From: Arthrobacter gallicola
GTDB lineage: Bacteria > Actinomycetota > Actinomycetes > Actinomycetales > Micrococcaceae
Length of the DNA stretch: 64,000 nucleotides
Assembly (NCBI RefSeq): GCF_014836775.1
Contig: NZ_JACSQD010000002.1
Coordinates: 180,674-244,673, forward strand
Direction of reading: 5' to 3'
Numbering within the stretch: position 1 is the first letter of the stretch; the number at the start of each line of letters is the position of its first letter. Under the pieces are notes generated by a model. It had not been told where the DNA came from. It did not search any database and worked only from the letters and a program-made list of their open reading frames with translations. Positions 39,050 to 48,530 of the stretch are shown piece by piece. The position numbers and the translations under genes were made by a program.

Positions 39050-40030
39050 TTAGTAGGAGAAGGCGGTGTCGAGGGCGTCCATCAGCCGGTCGATGTTCGG
39101 CAGGTAGTGCTCCTCGACGGCGGCAACCGGGTAAGGCATATGGAACCCGCCCACCCGGATGACCGGCGCCTCCAGGTGCAGGAAGGCTCGCTCCGTGATG
39201 CGGGCGGCGATTTCTCCGCCGATTCCGCCGAAGGTCGGGGCTTCGTGGGTCACGATCAGGCGCCCGGTCCGGCGGACGGATTCGGTGACCGTGTCGAAGT
39301 CGATGGGCGAGATGGAGCGCAGGTCGATGACCTCGACGCTCCGCCCGTCTTCCGCGGCAGCGTTGGCGGCAGCCAGCGCCACCGGCACCAGCGGCCCGTA
39401 GGCAACGATGGTGGCGTCCGTTCCCGCACGCAGAACCTGGGCCGTGTACGGATCACCCGAGGGCGCCGTCGTGTCCACTTCGCCCTTGAGCCAGTAGCGG
39501 CGCTTGGGTTCAAAGACGATCACCGGGTCCTTGCCCTGCATGGCCTGCTGGATCATCCAGTAGCCGTCCTGGGGGCTGGAGGGTGTGATGATGCGCAGTC
39601 CGGCCGTGTGGGCGAACAGCGCCTCCGGCGATTCGGAGTGGTGCTCGATCGAGCCGATTCCGCCGCCGTACGGAATGCGGATGACCACGGGGGCACTGAG
39701 CGCCCCGTCGCTGCGGGAGTGCATTTTGGCCAGCTGGGTGGTGATCTGGTTGAAGCCGGGGAACACAAAACCGTCGAACTGGATCTCGCAGACGGGCCGG
39801 TAGCCGCGCAGGGCCAGGCCAATCGCCGTGCCGATGATGCCGGATTCCGCCAGCGGAGTGTCCACCACCCGGTCGGCACCGAACTCTGCCTTGAGCCCCT
39901 CGGTTATCCGGTACACGCCGCCCAGGGATCCGATGTCCTCGCCCATCAGCAGTGCCTTGGGATCGTTTGCCAGGCCGGCCCGCAGGCCGGCGTTGATGGC
40001 CTTGGCCATGGTCATGGTCGTGGTGCTCAT
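39050..40030 (-). CDS. 2-oxoacid dehydrogenase E1 component, beta subunit
   Basis: A 326-aa transketolase-like pyrimidine-binding subunit. [18 protein letters not shown] and [15 protein letters not shown] are E1-beta signatures; the C-terminal transketolase domain ends with the IDRLMDALD segment. Its ATG overlaps the E1-alpha stop (ATGA), so the two are translationally coupled. With E1-alpha it decarboxylates a branched-chain 2-oxoacid or pyruvate. Confidence 0.92.
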   Translation of the reverse strand: MSTTTMTMAKAINAGLRAGLANDPKALLMGEDIGSLGGVYRITEGLKAEFGADRVVDTPLAESGIIGTAIGLALRGYRPVCEIQFDGFVFPGFNQITTQLAKMHSRSDGALSAPVVIRIPYGGGIGSIEHHSESPEALFAHTAGLRIITPSSPQDGYWMIQQAMQGKDPVIVFEPKRRYWLKGEVDTTAPSGDPYTAQVLRAGTDATIVAYGPLVPVALAAANAAAEDGRSVEVIDLRSISPIDFDTVTESVRRTGRLIVTHEAPTFGGIGGEIAARITERAFLHLEAPVIRVGGFHMPYPVAAVEEHYLPNIDRLMDALDTAFSY

Positions 40031-41223
40031 GCGCCGGCCTCTTTCGTGCTCTCGTCGGTGTCGGCAAAGCCTGCTTCGTAGGACCGGTGGAAGGCCTGTT
40101 CCTCGTTGATCAGGGCATGGGGTTCCGCATAGACCCCGGCGAAGGATTCCTCGAAGGTCGGCGGCTCCATGGCCTGCACATCGGCGCGCAGCTTGGCTGC
40201 CAAGGCGTCTCCCTCGTCAGCCAGGGCGGCGAAGAAAGCGTCATCGGCGGCGCCCGTGGTGCGCAGGTGCTTCTCCAGCCGGCTCAGCGGATCACGTCCG
40301 ATCCAGGCTTCCTCATCCGCGGACACCCGGTACTTGGTTGGGTCATCTGCGGTGGTGTGGGCGCTCATGCGGTAGGTGAAGGCTTCGATGAGCACCGGCC
40401 CCTTGCCGGAGCGTGCGTGCTCCAGGGCCCACCGGGTGACGGCATGGACGGCCAGGACGTCGTTGCCGTCCACTCGAACACCGGGGAAACCGTAGCCCTG
40501 GGCGCGGTTTGCCAGCGGGATGCGGGACTGAACCTCGGTCGGCACCGAGATGGCCCAGTGGTTGTTCTGGCAGAAAAAGACGACGGGAGCATCGTAGGAC
40601 GCTGCAAAAACCATCGACTCGTGGACGTCGCCCTCGGAGCTGGCTCCGTCTCCGAAGTAGGCAACGGTGGCGCCGGCGGGCTGTGACGGATCCATGAGCT
40701 GGTCCCGGGCCATGCCCATGGCATAGCCGACCGCATGCGGCACCTGGGCCGCCAGTACCAGCGTGTAGAGGTGGAAATTGGCTTCCCGCGGATCCCATCC
40801 GCCGTGGGAGATACCGCGGAACCGCCGCAGGAGGTGGGACAGTTCGAGGCCGCGGGTGAGCGCCACTCCGTGTTCCCGGTAGGTCGGGAACACGTAGTCC
40901 TGCGGGGCCAGGGCGCGGCCGGAACCGATCTGGGCGCCTTCCTGGCCGGTGAGCGGAACCCACATCACCAGCTCGCCCTGCCGCTGAAGCGCAGTGGCCT
41001 CGATGTCAAAGCGGCGGATCAGGAACATGTCCCGGTAGAAGGAACGCAGCGCCTCGCCGTCGATATCCTCGGCGTAGCGGCCATAAAGCTCATGGCCGGT
41101 CCGCTCTCCGTCCGGTGTCAGCAGCTGAACCATGCCGTCGGGCGGGCTGCCGGCAGCGCGCATGAGGGAATCGTCCAGCGCCGCCGAATCGAATTCGCTG
41201 GCGGGCAGTTGCTCCAAGGCCAT
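40027..41223 (-). CDS. 2-oxoacid dehydrogenase E1 component, alpha subunit
   Basis: A 398-aa thiamine-diphosphate enzyme. The ThDP motif GDGASSEGDVHESMVFAAS ... CQNNHWAIS (about 190-220) is intact, and the phosphorylation-loop-like YRMSAHTTADDPTKYR sits near residue 300. GAGGAGAGG precedes the ATG. First gene of the E1-alpha/E1-beta/E2 operon; no E3 is present in the window. Pairing with an Ala-rich E2 suggests branched-chain amino-acid breakdown, but pyruvate cannot be excluded. Confidence 0.9.
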   Translation of the reverse strand: MALEQLPASEFDSAALDDSLMRAAGSPPDGMVQLLTPDGERTGHELYGRYAEDIDGEALRSFYRDMFLIRRFDIEATALQRQGELVMWVPLTGQEGAQIGSGRALAPQDYVFPTYREHGVALTRGLELSHLLRRFRGISHGGWDPREANFHLYTLVLAAQVPHAVGYAMGMARDQLMDPSQPAGATVAYFGDGASSEGDVHESMVFAASYDAPVVFFCQNNHWAISVPTEVQSRIPLANRAQGYGFPGVRVDGNDVLAVHAVTRWALEHARSGKGPVLIEAFTYRMSAHTTADDPTKYRVSADEEAWIGRDPLSRLEKHLRTTGAADDAFFAALADEGDALAAKLRADVQAMEPPTFEESFAGVYAEPHALINEEQAFHRSYEAGFADTDESTKEAGA

Positions 41224-41365
41224 ACCTCTCCTCGCCGGGCGGGTTTGAGACCCTGCCCCGCTAGAAATATGCCTGTGCAGGAATAAGTACCTGACAAGAC
41301 ATATACGTGGAAGTTACTCCACACAGCCTAGCGAGAGCAGGGATCACAAAAGCACTTAGGACACG

Positions 41366-42505
41366 CTAGGAAAGCCGGGGACCTTTTGTATAGGTCGCAC
41401 AGAGAGCAAGGAAACGGGTGTTTGCCTCTGGCTCTCCGATGGAGACCCGGACACCCTCAGTGCCGAAGGCCCGCACCGAGAGCGCCTGCTGCTCCGCCAG
41501 CGCCGCGAACTCGGGGGTATTCTCGCCCAGGTTGAGCCAGACGAAGTTGCCTTCCGCCTGTGGAATCTCCCAGCCAAGTTCCTTCAGACCCGCCACGACG
41601 CGCGTCCGTTCAGCGACCAGTTCTTGTATTCTTTCCACAATTTCGCTGTGATGCCGCAGGGACGCAATCGCGGCTTGTTCAGCGATCTGGGAGACGGCGA
41701 ACGGTACGGCGGTCACCCGCAGGTACTGCGTCAGGTGCGGATGTGAGATCGAGTACCCGACCCGGAGCCCGGCCAGACCCGCCCCCTTGGAGAACGTCCG
41801 CAGAACCACTACGTTCGGGTGGCGGCGGTAGATATCGACGCCGTCAACCGCCTCTGGGTCCCGGACGAAGTCTTCGTAGGCCTCGTCAATCACTACGATC
41901 ACGTCCTCGGGAACCTTTGCGAGGAAGCTCTCCACCCCGTCCCGCGTCAGAACCGGTCCGGTCGGGTTATTCGGCGTGCAGAGGAGCACCATCTTGGTGC
42001 GTCCCGTGACGGCAGCAGCCATGGCATCGAGATCGTGATGTCCGTCTGCGCGGAGAGGAACCTGGACATCGCGGGCACCGGCGAGTCCCACGCTGATGGG
42101 GTACGCCTCAAAGGAGCGCCACGGGTAGATCACTTCATCTGGCACCCCGTCTTCGTTCTGACCTGCGAAGGTGGCGAGCAGCTGGTTCAGTGCACCCAGG
42201 CTTCCGCCGCCGGTGACAATATCCTCAGCGGGTACATCAAGGAACGCGGCCAGTTCGGTCCGCAGCGCCGTCGACAGCGGGTCCGGATAGCGGTTGACGT
42301 TCGGATGGGCGCTGATGGCCTCCAGCACGGAGGGAAGCGGCGGGAACGGGTTCTCGTTGGACGAAAGCTTGTAGCTTTGCAGTCCGTCAATGGCGACCGG
42401 CGGTTTGCCCGCAGTGTAGCGCGGCAGACGGTCTACGACCGGGCGCGGACGGATTCCCGGTGCCGGAACTCCAGCAGCATTGATGTCATTCTCGGTGGTG
42501 GTCAT
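41366..42505 (-). CDS. HisC-like aminotransferase (histidinol-phosphate or aromatic amino acid)
   Basis: A 379-aa fold-type I PLP enzyme. LSSNENPFPPLPSVLEAI, CTPNNPTGPVLT and RTFSKGAGLAGLRVGY (PLP lysine in the last) are HisC/Pat signatures. The gene is not inside a histidine operon, so it is probably the HisC-related aromatic aminotransferase (Pat) rather than the biosynthetic histidinol-phosphate enzyme. It lies on the same strand as the 2-oxoacid dehydrogenase operon but reads into its promoter region and is separated by 142 bp. Confidence 0.85.
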   Translation of the reverse strand: MTTTENDINAAGVPAPGIRPRPVVDRLPRYTAGKPPVAIDGLQSYKLSSNENPFPPLPSVLEAISAHPNVNRYPDPLSTALRTELAAFLDVPAEDIVTGGGSLGALNQLLATFAGQNEDGVPDEVIYPWRSFEAYPISVGLAGARDVQVPLRADGHHDLDAMAAAVTGRTKMVLLCTPNNPTGPVLTRDGVESFLAKVPEDVIVVIDEAYEDFVRDPEAVDGVDIYRRHPNVVVLRTFSKGAGLAGLRVGYSISHPHLTQYLRVTAVPFAVSQIAEQAAIASLRHHSEIVERIQELVAERTRVVAGLKELGWEIPQAEGNFVWLNLGENTPEFAALAEQQALSVRAFGTEGVRVSIGEPEANTRFLALCATYTKGPRLS

Positions 42506-42608
42506 GGCTTAACCCTAGTCCCGATTCACCCCCGCCCGTGTGACATGATCCACAGTCCGGGAACAGGGGTGTCTTGGGAACCGGCCTGCCCTGTGCCAGC
42601 ATTGGGCC

Positions 42609-43007
42609 ATGCGCCTGTTGCTCCGTATCATCATCAACGCCCTGGCCCTCTGGGTTGCCAGCTGGGTCCTGCCCGGTATCACTCTGGGGGAAGACGGGTC
42701 CTCAGCAACCGGCAACGCCACCCTGGACGTGGTGCTGGCCTACCTTTTTGTCGGCCTGATTTTCGGCGTCGTCAATGCTTTTGTACGCCCCATTGTGCGC
42801 CTGCTGGCGCTGCCTTTGACCATCCTGACGCTGGGCCTGTTCACGATCATCATCAATGCGGGGATGCTGATGCTGACCGCCTGGCTGAGCAGTTTCACCC
42901 CGGTCCGGTTTGAGGTGGATTCGTTCTTCTGGACGGCCATTCTTGGCTCGATCATCATCAGTCTCATTTCGATGGTCGCGGGCTCTCTGACGGGTGCCCG
43001 GAAGTAG
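42609..43007 (+). CDS. Holin-superfamily IV small membrane protein
   Basis: A 132-aa protein with four TM helices (LLLRIIINALALWVASWVLP; DVVLAYLFVGLIFGVVNA; LLALPLTILTLGLFTIIINAGML; SFFWTAILGSIIISLISMVAG). It belongs to the large chromosomal family called phage-holin superfamily IV, which is common in non-prophage bacteria. The 3' end overlaps the convergent hydrolase gene by 44 bp. No phage genes flank it, so the name should not be taken as prophage evidence. Confidence 0.8.
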   Translation: MRLLLRIIINALALWVASWVLPGITLGEDGSSATGNATLDVVLAYLFVGLIFGVVNAFVRPIVRLLALPLTILTLGLFTIIINAGMLMLTAWLSSFTPVRFEVDSFFWTAILGSIIISLISMVAGSLTGARK

Positions 43008-44577
43008 CACGAAGCCCGATCTGCTGTTGTTGCTGAGCCGGCGCCTGCGGCGCAGGGGACGCAGGCGGCGCAGTTCCGGCGAGGGTCCGTGACGCGAACG
43101 GCACCGGCGGGGCCGGCAGAACCGGCACGCCCGGCTTGACCGGCAGGACACGTGGAGGCGGTTTGGCCGGCAGGACCGGCACGTTCGGTTTGACCGGCAG
43201 GTCCGGCAGGTTCGGCACGTTCCGCGGCCCGGTCAGACGGGGCGTCCGCGGCAGATACCGCGGGCCCCGCGGGGCGGGGATAGGCGGAAGCCCTTTGGGG
43301 ACGACCTTCGGCGCAGCCCGGGCGGGTATCCGGGTGAACCGGTACAGTTCGCGGGTTGCGATACTCCCGGCGCCCACGACCGCGCTCACTTCCGCCAGAG
43401 TTGTCCGCAGGGACGGATCGGTGCTCGCATCGGCGGCAGCTGCGCCTTCCAGGTAGACCGGGAGTTTGTGGGCCGGTCCCAGGCCGCCTGTTTCTCCCGG
43501 GATACTCATTGCAGGGTCGGTGAGCGTCATTGTGGTCCGGTTTGGCGCATCCGGGTTGGAGGTCCCGTCTGCCCCGGCCACCCAATCCTGCTGGTGCTCC
43601 AGGTGCAGTACCTGTGTGCTGGACGGTATGTCGGCGTCGCCTGCGGGGGCGCCGGCGGTCAGAACGTGGCGGACTTCGACTCCCAGCTCGGCTTCGATCT
43701 GACCGGCGGCGTTGGCCGCATGAATACCGCCCTGGCTGTACCCGACCAGGATGACAGCATCGCCTGCCTCGGCCTGCGCCTGCCTCAGAGCTTCCGCAAC
43801 TGCTGCTGCAATGTATCTGCTCCCGGCGGCCCGGCCTTCGGCATTGCCGTAGTTGTCGAAAGGGTTGGAGCCCGCCGTGCGTCCCCCGGGCTGCGTTCCG
43901 GGCAGAGTGACCACAAACACCGGCCCCCCGCCGCGGTCGATCCGCAGGACTTCAATGACACCGGGGTCGTTCTCCTCCAGCAGCACGGCACTGCGGTTCA
44001 GAAGCCCTGCCGCACTGCCATCCACCGGAATCCTGGCGCCTGAGCGCGGGGACTTCTCCACCGTGATCGGGCGAAGCCCGTGGCTTCCAGGCGAAGCGCC
44101 AGCCATAACAAGTTTCAGGATTCCTTCATCGACGAACCGCAGCGGAAGCCGCTCCACCACTGCCCGCTCCGGAAAGCCTCCAGTGCCGCGGCCGGCAAAC
44201 AGCAGGGACAGGAACGGAATGAGACCGGATGCCCCGGCCATGCGTTCTGACCTGCCCTCTGCATCGCGGTACCTGCCTGCTGCTGTTCGCAGATCGGCAG
44301 CGCTGTCCCTGGCAGCGTCCCTGCACCGGGACAGAAGGAAGACGGCCTGAGCGAGTTCGTCCAGGGCTGTAGTTGCAGCTGCGGGCGGCTGCAGCCACAT
44401 CAGTCCGTGTTCCTCCATCTGCATACGCCGGAGGTCATCAGCCACAGTGCTCATCTGCCCGGCGGCGTGCTCCAGCCGGGCGGCCTGTTCCTCCAAAGCG
44501 TCGTACTCCACGAGAATGCTGCCCGCCCCGCCGGTGACCGTAAACCCGGGGCCAGGTACCGGACAGGTTGGTGACAT
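42964..44577 (-). CDS. Alpha/beta-hydrolase with WXG-like N-terminus and Pro-rich tail
   Basis: About 537 aa. Residues 1-120 are a helical WXG100-like region (LEEQAARLEHAAGQMSTVADDLRRM). The centre carries an alpha/beta-hydrolase nucleophile elbow GYSQGGIHAAN, consistent with a serine lipase or esterase. The C-terminal 130 residues are proline-rich with repeated PVLPxKP and NVPxLP units. It starts 2 nt after the 96-aa WXG-like gene, so the pair is one operon. The layout suits a type VII-secreted enzyme, but no secretion genes are in the window. Confidence 0.7.
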   Translation of the reverse strand: MSPTCPVPGPGFTVTGGAGSILVEYDALEEQAARLEHAAGQMSTVADDLRRMQMEEHGLMWLQPPAAATTALDELAQAVFLLSRCRDAARDSAADLRTAAGRYRDAEGRSERMAGASGLIPFLSLLFAGRGTGGFPERAVVERLPLRFVDEGILKLVMAGASPGSHGLRPITVEKSPRSGARIPVDGSAAGLLNRSAVLLEENDPGVIEVLRIDRGGGPVFVVTLPGTQPGGRTAGSNPFDNYGNAEGRAAGSRYIAAAVAEALRQAQAEAGDAVILVGYSQGGIHAANAAGQIEAELGVEVRHVLTAGAPAGDADIPSSTQVLHLEHQQDWVAGADGTSNPDAPNRTTMTLTDPAMSIPGETGGLGPAHKLPVYLEGAAAADASTDPSLRTTLAEVSAVVGAGSIATRELYRFTRIPARAAPKVVPKGLPPIPAPRGPRYLPRTPRLTGPRNVPNLPDLPVKPNVPVLPAKPPPRVLPVKPGVPVLPAPPVPFASRTLAGTAPPASPAPQAPAQQQQQIGLRATSGHPSESPRPSK

Positions 44578-44579
44578 GC

Positions 44580-44870
44580 CTAGCCCCAGGCCTTGTCCTG
44601 AGGCGTGCGGGCCAGCTCCCGGCGGGCCGCTGCGGCCGCTGCCAGCGCCTCGCCGCATGCGGACAGGTCCCGGATGATGTCCTGCAGACGCTCCAGGAAC
44701 TGTCTCCCGGCCCCGGAGCGCCAGTGCTGGGGGTCGAACCGGCTGTATTCATCCTGCAGCCTGCGGATCTCCTCCGCATGCATCTCCAGTACCCGAGCCG
44801 ACAGTCCGGCGTTCTCGGCCAGGTCCCGCGCGTGCCCCTCCTCAAGTGGCAGAGTCACCGGCTGTTCCAC
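44580..44870 (-). CDS. WXG100-like small helical protein
   Basis: A 96-aa all-helical protein with a central HWRSGAGRQF (Trp-x-x-Gly-like) turn between two amphipathic helices, the plan of WXG100/EsxA proteins, although the exact Trp-X-Gly is imperfect. GTG start, fixed by an in-frame stop just upstream. Immediately upstream of, and coupled to, the hydrolase gene. Probably a secretion partner or chaperone of that enzyme; inference only. Confidence 0.6.
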   Translation of the reverse strand: MEQPVTLPLEEGHARDLAENAGLSARVLEMHAEEIRRLQDEYSRFDPQHWRSGAGRQFLERLQDIIRDLSACGEALAAAAAARRELARTPQDKAWG

Positions 44871-45044
44871 CTTTCATCGGCTGCTTGCTATGAGCCTTCG
44901 CGAACAACGTACGGCCTGGATCCGGGTGCGGCGTCCGCTGCCCAAGGGTTGGGGACATCCTCCGGCGGCACCCCCTGCTGTGCAGGACCAGTGCCGAAAT
45001 GTCACAGAGCCGGGTGCCACGGGAGGACGTGGAAGAATTGCCTC

Positions 45045-46469
45045 ATGGCCGATTCTGTTCCCGCACCCCGCGTCCCCCTTGCCTCCGTGACCCCAGCCAT
45101 TGCGCTGGGCCCGCTGGACGGACGCTACCGTTCCGCTACCGCCCCGCTGGTCGATTACCTCTCCGAGGCGGCCCTGAACCGGGACCGTACCCACGTTGAG
45201 GTCGAGTGGCTCATCCACCTCACCTCGAACTCCGTCCTCCCCGGCACCTCACCGCTCACCGCGGACCAGCAGGCCGCGCTGCGGGACATCGTCTCCGGCT
45301 TCGACGGAAACTCCGTCAATGAACTGGCCGAGATCGAGCAGGTGACCGTCCACGATGTGAAGGCCGTGGAGTACTTCATCGGCCGCCGGCTGGCCGCCAT
45401 CGGCATCGAGAACCTCACCCCCCTGGTGCACTTCGGCTGCACCTCAGAGGACATCAACAACCTCTCCTACGCCCTGGGCATCAAGGGTGCGGTGGAGAAT
45501 GTCTGGCTGCCGGCCGCCCGGAAGATGGTCGCGCAGATCGCTGCCATGGCCGAGGAAACGCGGTCGGTTCCGATGCTCTCCCGCACCCACGGACAGCCCG
45601 CCACCCCCACCACCCTGGGCAAGGAACTGGCCGTTACGGTCCACCGCCTGACCCGCCAGCTGGACCGCGTTGCCGGCACCGAATTCCTCGGCAAGATCAA
45701 CGGCGCCACCGGCACGTACGCTGCGCACTACGCCTCGGTTCCGAACGTCGACTGGCAGCAGGTGGCAAAGACCTTCATCGAGGGCCTGGGCCTGACCTGG
45801 AACCCGCTCACCACCCAGATTGAGTCGCACGACTGGCAGGCCGAGCTCTACGCAGATATGGCCCGCTTCAACCGGATCCTGCACAACTTCTGCACGGATG
45901 TCTGGAGCTACATCTCCATCGGCTACTTCGCCCAGGTACCGGTGGCCGGGGCCACCGGCTCCTCCACCATGCCGCACAAGGTGAACCCGATCCGCTTCGA
46001 GAACGCCGAAGCGAACCTGGAGATCTCCAACGGCCTGCTGGACACCCTGGCGTCCACGCTGGTCACCTCCCGCTGGCAGCGCGACCTCACGGACTCCTCC
46101 TCGCAGCGGAACATCGGCGTGGCCTTCGGCCACTCTCTGCTGGCCATCTCCAACGTGGCCAAGGGCCTGGAACGTCTGAACGTTGCCGAGGACGTCCTCG
46201 CCGCCGATCTGGACACCAACTGGGAGGTGCTCGGCGAAGCCATCCAGATGGTTATGCGCGCCGAGGCCATCGCCGGCGCTCCCGGCATGGAGAACCCGTA
46301 CGAGCGGCTCAAGGAACTCACCCGCGGCAACCGGGTGGACGCCGAGCGCATGAAGGAATTCGTCTCCGGGCTGGGTCTGCCGGCCGAGGCCGAGGCACGC
46401 CTGCTTGCGCTGACCCCGGCGAAGTACACCGGCATCGCCGACAACCTGGTGGACCACCTGCAGAAGTAG
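45045..46469 (+). CDS. purB: Adenylosuccinate lyase
   Basis: A 474-aa enzyme of purine synthesis, splitting succinyl groups from SAICAR and adenylosuccinate. The N-terminus ALGPLDGRYRS and the superfamily signature SSTMPHKVNPIRFENAE (about 305-322) are diagnostic; the catalytic His region is RTHGQPATPTTLGKE. It is the E. coli-type rather than the shorter Bacillus-type PurB. ATG at 45045 is chosen by family length; the frame is open far upstream. Confidence 0.96.
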   Translation: MADSVPAPRVPLASVTPAIALGPLDGRYRSATAPLVDYLSEAALNRDRTHVEVEWLIHLTSNSVLPGTSPLTADQQAALRDIVSGFDGNSVNELAEIEQVTVHDVKAVEYFIGRRLAAIGIENLTPLVHFGCTSEDINNLSYALGIKGAVENVWLPAARKMVAQIAAMAEETRSVPMLSRTHGQPATPTTLGKELAVTVHRLTRQLDRVAGTEFLGKINGATGTYAAHYASVPNVDWQQVAKTFIEGLGLTWNPLTTQIESHDWQAELYADMARFNRILHNFCTDVWSYISIGYFAQVPVAGATGSSTMPHKVNPIRFENAEANLEISNGLLDTLASTLVTSRWQRDLTDSSSQRNIGVAFGHSLLAISNVAKGLERLNVAEDVLAADLDTNWEVLGEAIQMVMRAEAIAGAPGMENPYERLKELTRGNRVDAERMKEFVSGLGLPAEAEARLLALTPAKYTGIADNLVDHLQK

Positions 46470-46477
46470 GGCCGCAC

Positions 46478-46535
46478 ATAACAACGCCGGCGGGAGGCCG
46501 GGTTTGCGAACCCGGCTTCCCGCCGTCGTTGTTAT
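46478..46535. terminator. Bidirectional terminator between purB and rlmN
   Basis: A long hairpin: outer ATAACAACG/CGTTGTTAT and inner CGGCGGGA...TCCCGCCG plus GCCGGGTT-TGCG-AACCCGGC, with only two mismatches. It occupies the convergent gap. Confidence 0.9.
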
Positions 46536-46542
46536 CTGATTT

Positions 46543-47769
46543 CTAGTCCGCAGCAGCCAGCTGGCCGCAGGCGCCGTCGATCTCCTTGCCGCGGGTGTCG
46601 CGCACAGTGGTGGGAATACCGGCGTCGAGCAGGGTGTCGATAAACTCCTGGATGACCTCGGGCTCGGGAGAGGTCCAGATGGAACCCGGAGTGGGGTTCA
46701 GCGGAATCGGATTCACATGGACCCAGCCGCGGCCGCGGGAGTTGAGCTTCTTGGCCAGCAGCGCCGCACGCCAGGCATGGTCGTTCATGTCCTTGATCAG
46801 GGCGTACTCAATGGACACCCGCCGCCCGGTCACGCGGTAGTAGTTGTACGCGGCGTCGAGCGCCTCGTCCACCTTCCACCGGCTGTTGACCGGAATCAGC
46901 TCGTCGCGCAGTTCATCGTCCGGGGCGTGCAGGCTGAGCGCGAACGTGACCGGGATGTTCTCCTCGGCCAGCTTCTTGATCGCCGGGACCAGGCCCACAG
47001 TGGACACGGTGATGTTGCGGGCGCTCATGCCCAGGCCTTCGGGAGCTTCAGCGGCCATCCGGTGCACGGCGTTCATCACACGCTTGTAGTTGGCCAGCGG
47101 TTCACCCATGCCCATAAAGACGATGTTGGTGACACGCTCGGCGTCGTGCCCGCCGTCGCGGCGCTTGCCGCCCAGCCCGCCTTCGGCGATGACCCGGTTG
47201 GCCTGGACAATCTGGTCCAGGATTTCCGCGGCAGACATATTGCGGGTCAGCCCGGCCTGGCCGGTGGCGCAGAACGGGCAGTTCATGCCGCAGCCGCACT
47301 GGCTGGAGACGCAGAGCGTGATGCGGCCGGGGTAGCGCATGAGCACCGACTCGACGAGGGATCCGTCGAACAGGCGCCAGAGGAACTTGATGGTGTCCCC
47401 CTTGTCCGTGGTCAGGCGCTTCACCTCGGTGAGCAGGGTCGGGAACATCTCCTTGACCAGCTCGTCGCGGCGCTCCTTGGGGAGGTCGCTCATTTTTTCC
47501 GGATCGGTCGTGTAGTGCTGGAAGTAGTGCACCGAAAGCTGCTTGGCGCGGAACGCGGGCAGGCCCAGGGACTTAAGCTTCTCCTGGCGTTCGGCAAGCG
47601 TCAGATCAGCCAGGTGTTCCGGCGGCTGTGAGACGCGCGGGGATTTGAACTGCAGCAGGGGCCGGCCGTCGGGCTCCTTGGCCTGCTCCCAGCCTTCGGT
47701 TGCGGGGCGCACCTGCGGCTTGGTGCCGGGCGCGCGCAGGGCAGCTGGGGGAATGTTAGGGGAAGTCAT
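46543..47769 (-). CDS. rlmN: 23S rRNA (adenine2503-C2)-methyltransferase
   Basis: About 408 aa. The radical-SAM motif CGCGMNCPFCATG carries the CxxxCxxC cysteines at residues 160, 164 and 167. MGMGEPLANY and VSTVGLVPAI match the rest of RlmN. It methylates A2503 of 23S rRNA (and tRNA A37), using a dual-cysteine radical mechanism. The start at 47769 is likely but uncertain: in-frame ATGs seven codons earlier exist, and the spacing of GGAAGGG from the ATG is short. Confidence 0.94.
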   Translation of the reverse strand: MTSPNIPPAALRAPGTKPQVRPATEGWEQAKEPDGRPLLQFKSPRVSQPPEHLADLTLAERQEKLKSLGLPAFRAKQLSVHYFQHYTTDPEKMSDLPKERRDELVKEMFPTLLTEVKRLTTDKGDTIKFLWRLFDGSLVESVLMRYPGRITLCVSSQCGCGMNCPFCATGQAGLTRNMSAAEILDQIVQANRVIAEGGLGGKRRDGGHDAERVTNIVFMGMGEPLANYKRVMNAVHRMAAEAPEGLGMSARNITVSTVGLVPAIKKLAEENIPVTFALSLHAPDDELRDELIPVNSRWKVDEALDAAYNYYRVTGRRVSIEYALIKDMNDHAWRAALLAKKLNSRGRGWVHVNPIPLNPTPGSIWTSPEPEVIQEFIDTLLDAGIPTTVRDTRGKEIDGACGQLAAAD

Positions 47770-47900
47770 CCCTTCCATTTTGACATGCATCCGCCGAGCG
47801 TGTTTTTTCCTCCGCTGATTCTCACACAGCGGAAATACCGGGCGGAACTGCCGGCCACCCGGGCATCACCTGCCGCCCGGGCCGGCTGGTCCTCATACCC

Positions 47901-48371
47901 CTAATACTCGGTTCGGTTCGCGGCGGTCTTCCAGGCATCGAATGGATCGTTGCGGCTCTCGCCGGAAATCTGGATCACCGGCATGGACCGCTCCTCCACC
48001 GGAGTCTGGAAATACTCATAGAAGACGGCGTCGTCGAACCCGGCCCTGGCGGCGTCGTGCCGGTCCGCGGCGAACACCACCCGGTCCACACGCGCCCACA
48101 GTGCTGAGGCCAGGCACATGGGGCAGGGTTCGCAGCTGGTGTACAGCACCGCCCCGGACAGGTCGAAGGTTCCCAGCGCGGCGCAGGCGGTTCGGATTGC
48201 AGTGACTTCGGCGTGGGCTGTCGGATCGTTATTGGCGGTGACGCGGTTAACGCCGTCGAAGGCCTGCCCATCCGCAGCGACGATCACAGCACCGAACGGC
48301 CCGCCGTTGCTGGCGACATTGCTGGTGGCAAGCTCGATGGCCCGTTCCAGGTAAGCGGCATCTGTGGTCAT
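47901..48371 (-). CDS. guaD: Guanine deaminase (CDA-fold)
   Basis: A 156-aa cytidine-deaminase-fold enzyme, exactly the length of Bacillus GuaD. Zinc ligands are His53 (TAHAEVTA, with catalytic Glu55) and Cys83/Cys86 (PCPMC). The C-terminus AGFDDAVFYEYF ... EERSMPVIQI ... FDAWKTAANRTEY aligns closely with GuaD, which converts guanine to xanthine. The gene is separated by 131 bp from rlmN and shows no operon partner. Confidence 0.9.
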   Translation of the reverse strand: MTTDAAYLERAIELATSNVASNGGPFGAVIVAADGQAFDGVNRVTANNDPTAHAEVTAIRTACAALGTFDLSGAVLYTSCEPCPMCLASALWARVDRVVFAADRHDAARAGFDDAVFYEYFQTPVEERSMPVIQISGESRNDPFDAWKTAANRTEY

Positions 48372-48530
48372 GGGAACTTCCCCCTCGATCAGAATCCCGG
48401 CGGTCTTTCCGCCACGGGAAATGCCAGGTTGATAGCAACGATCGTGCCCGCCTTCGCAGTGATGAGACTAACATCAGCGGCAGTGTGCGGGGACCGGCTA
48501 GCCTAGGGGCTACCCACAGGAAGGCACCGG

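Noticed and set aside
42609..43007. Phage-holin annotation as evidence of a prophage
   Set aside because: The family is a common chromosomal membrane-protein group, and no integrase, capsid, portal or attachment-site features are near.
43130..43270. Repeats in the hydrolase C-terminus as a CRISPR-like or intergenic array
   Set aside because: They are imperfect Pro-rich codon repeats (PVLPxKP) inside a reading frame, without uniform spacers.
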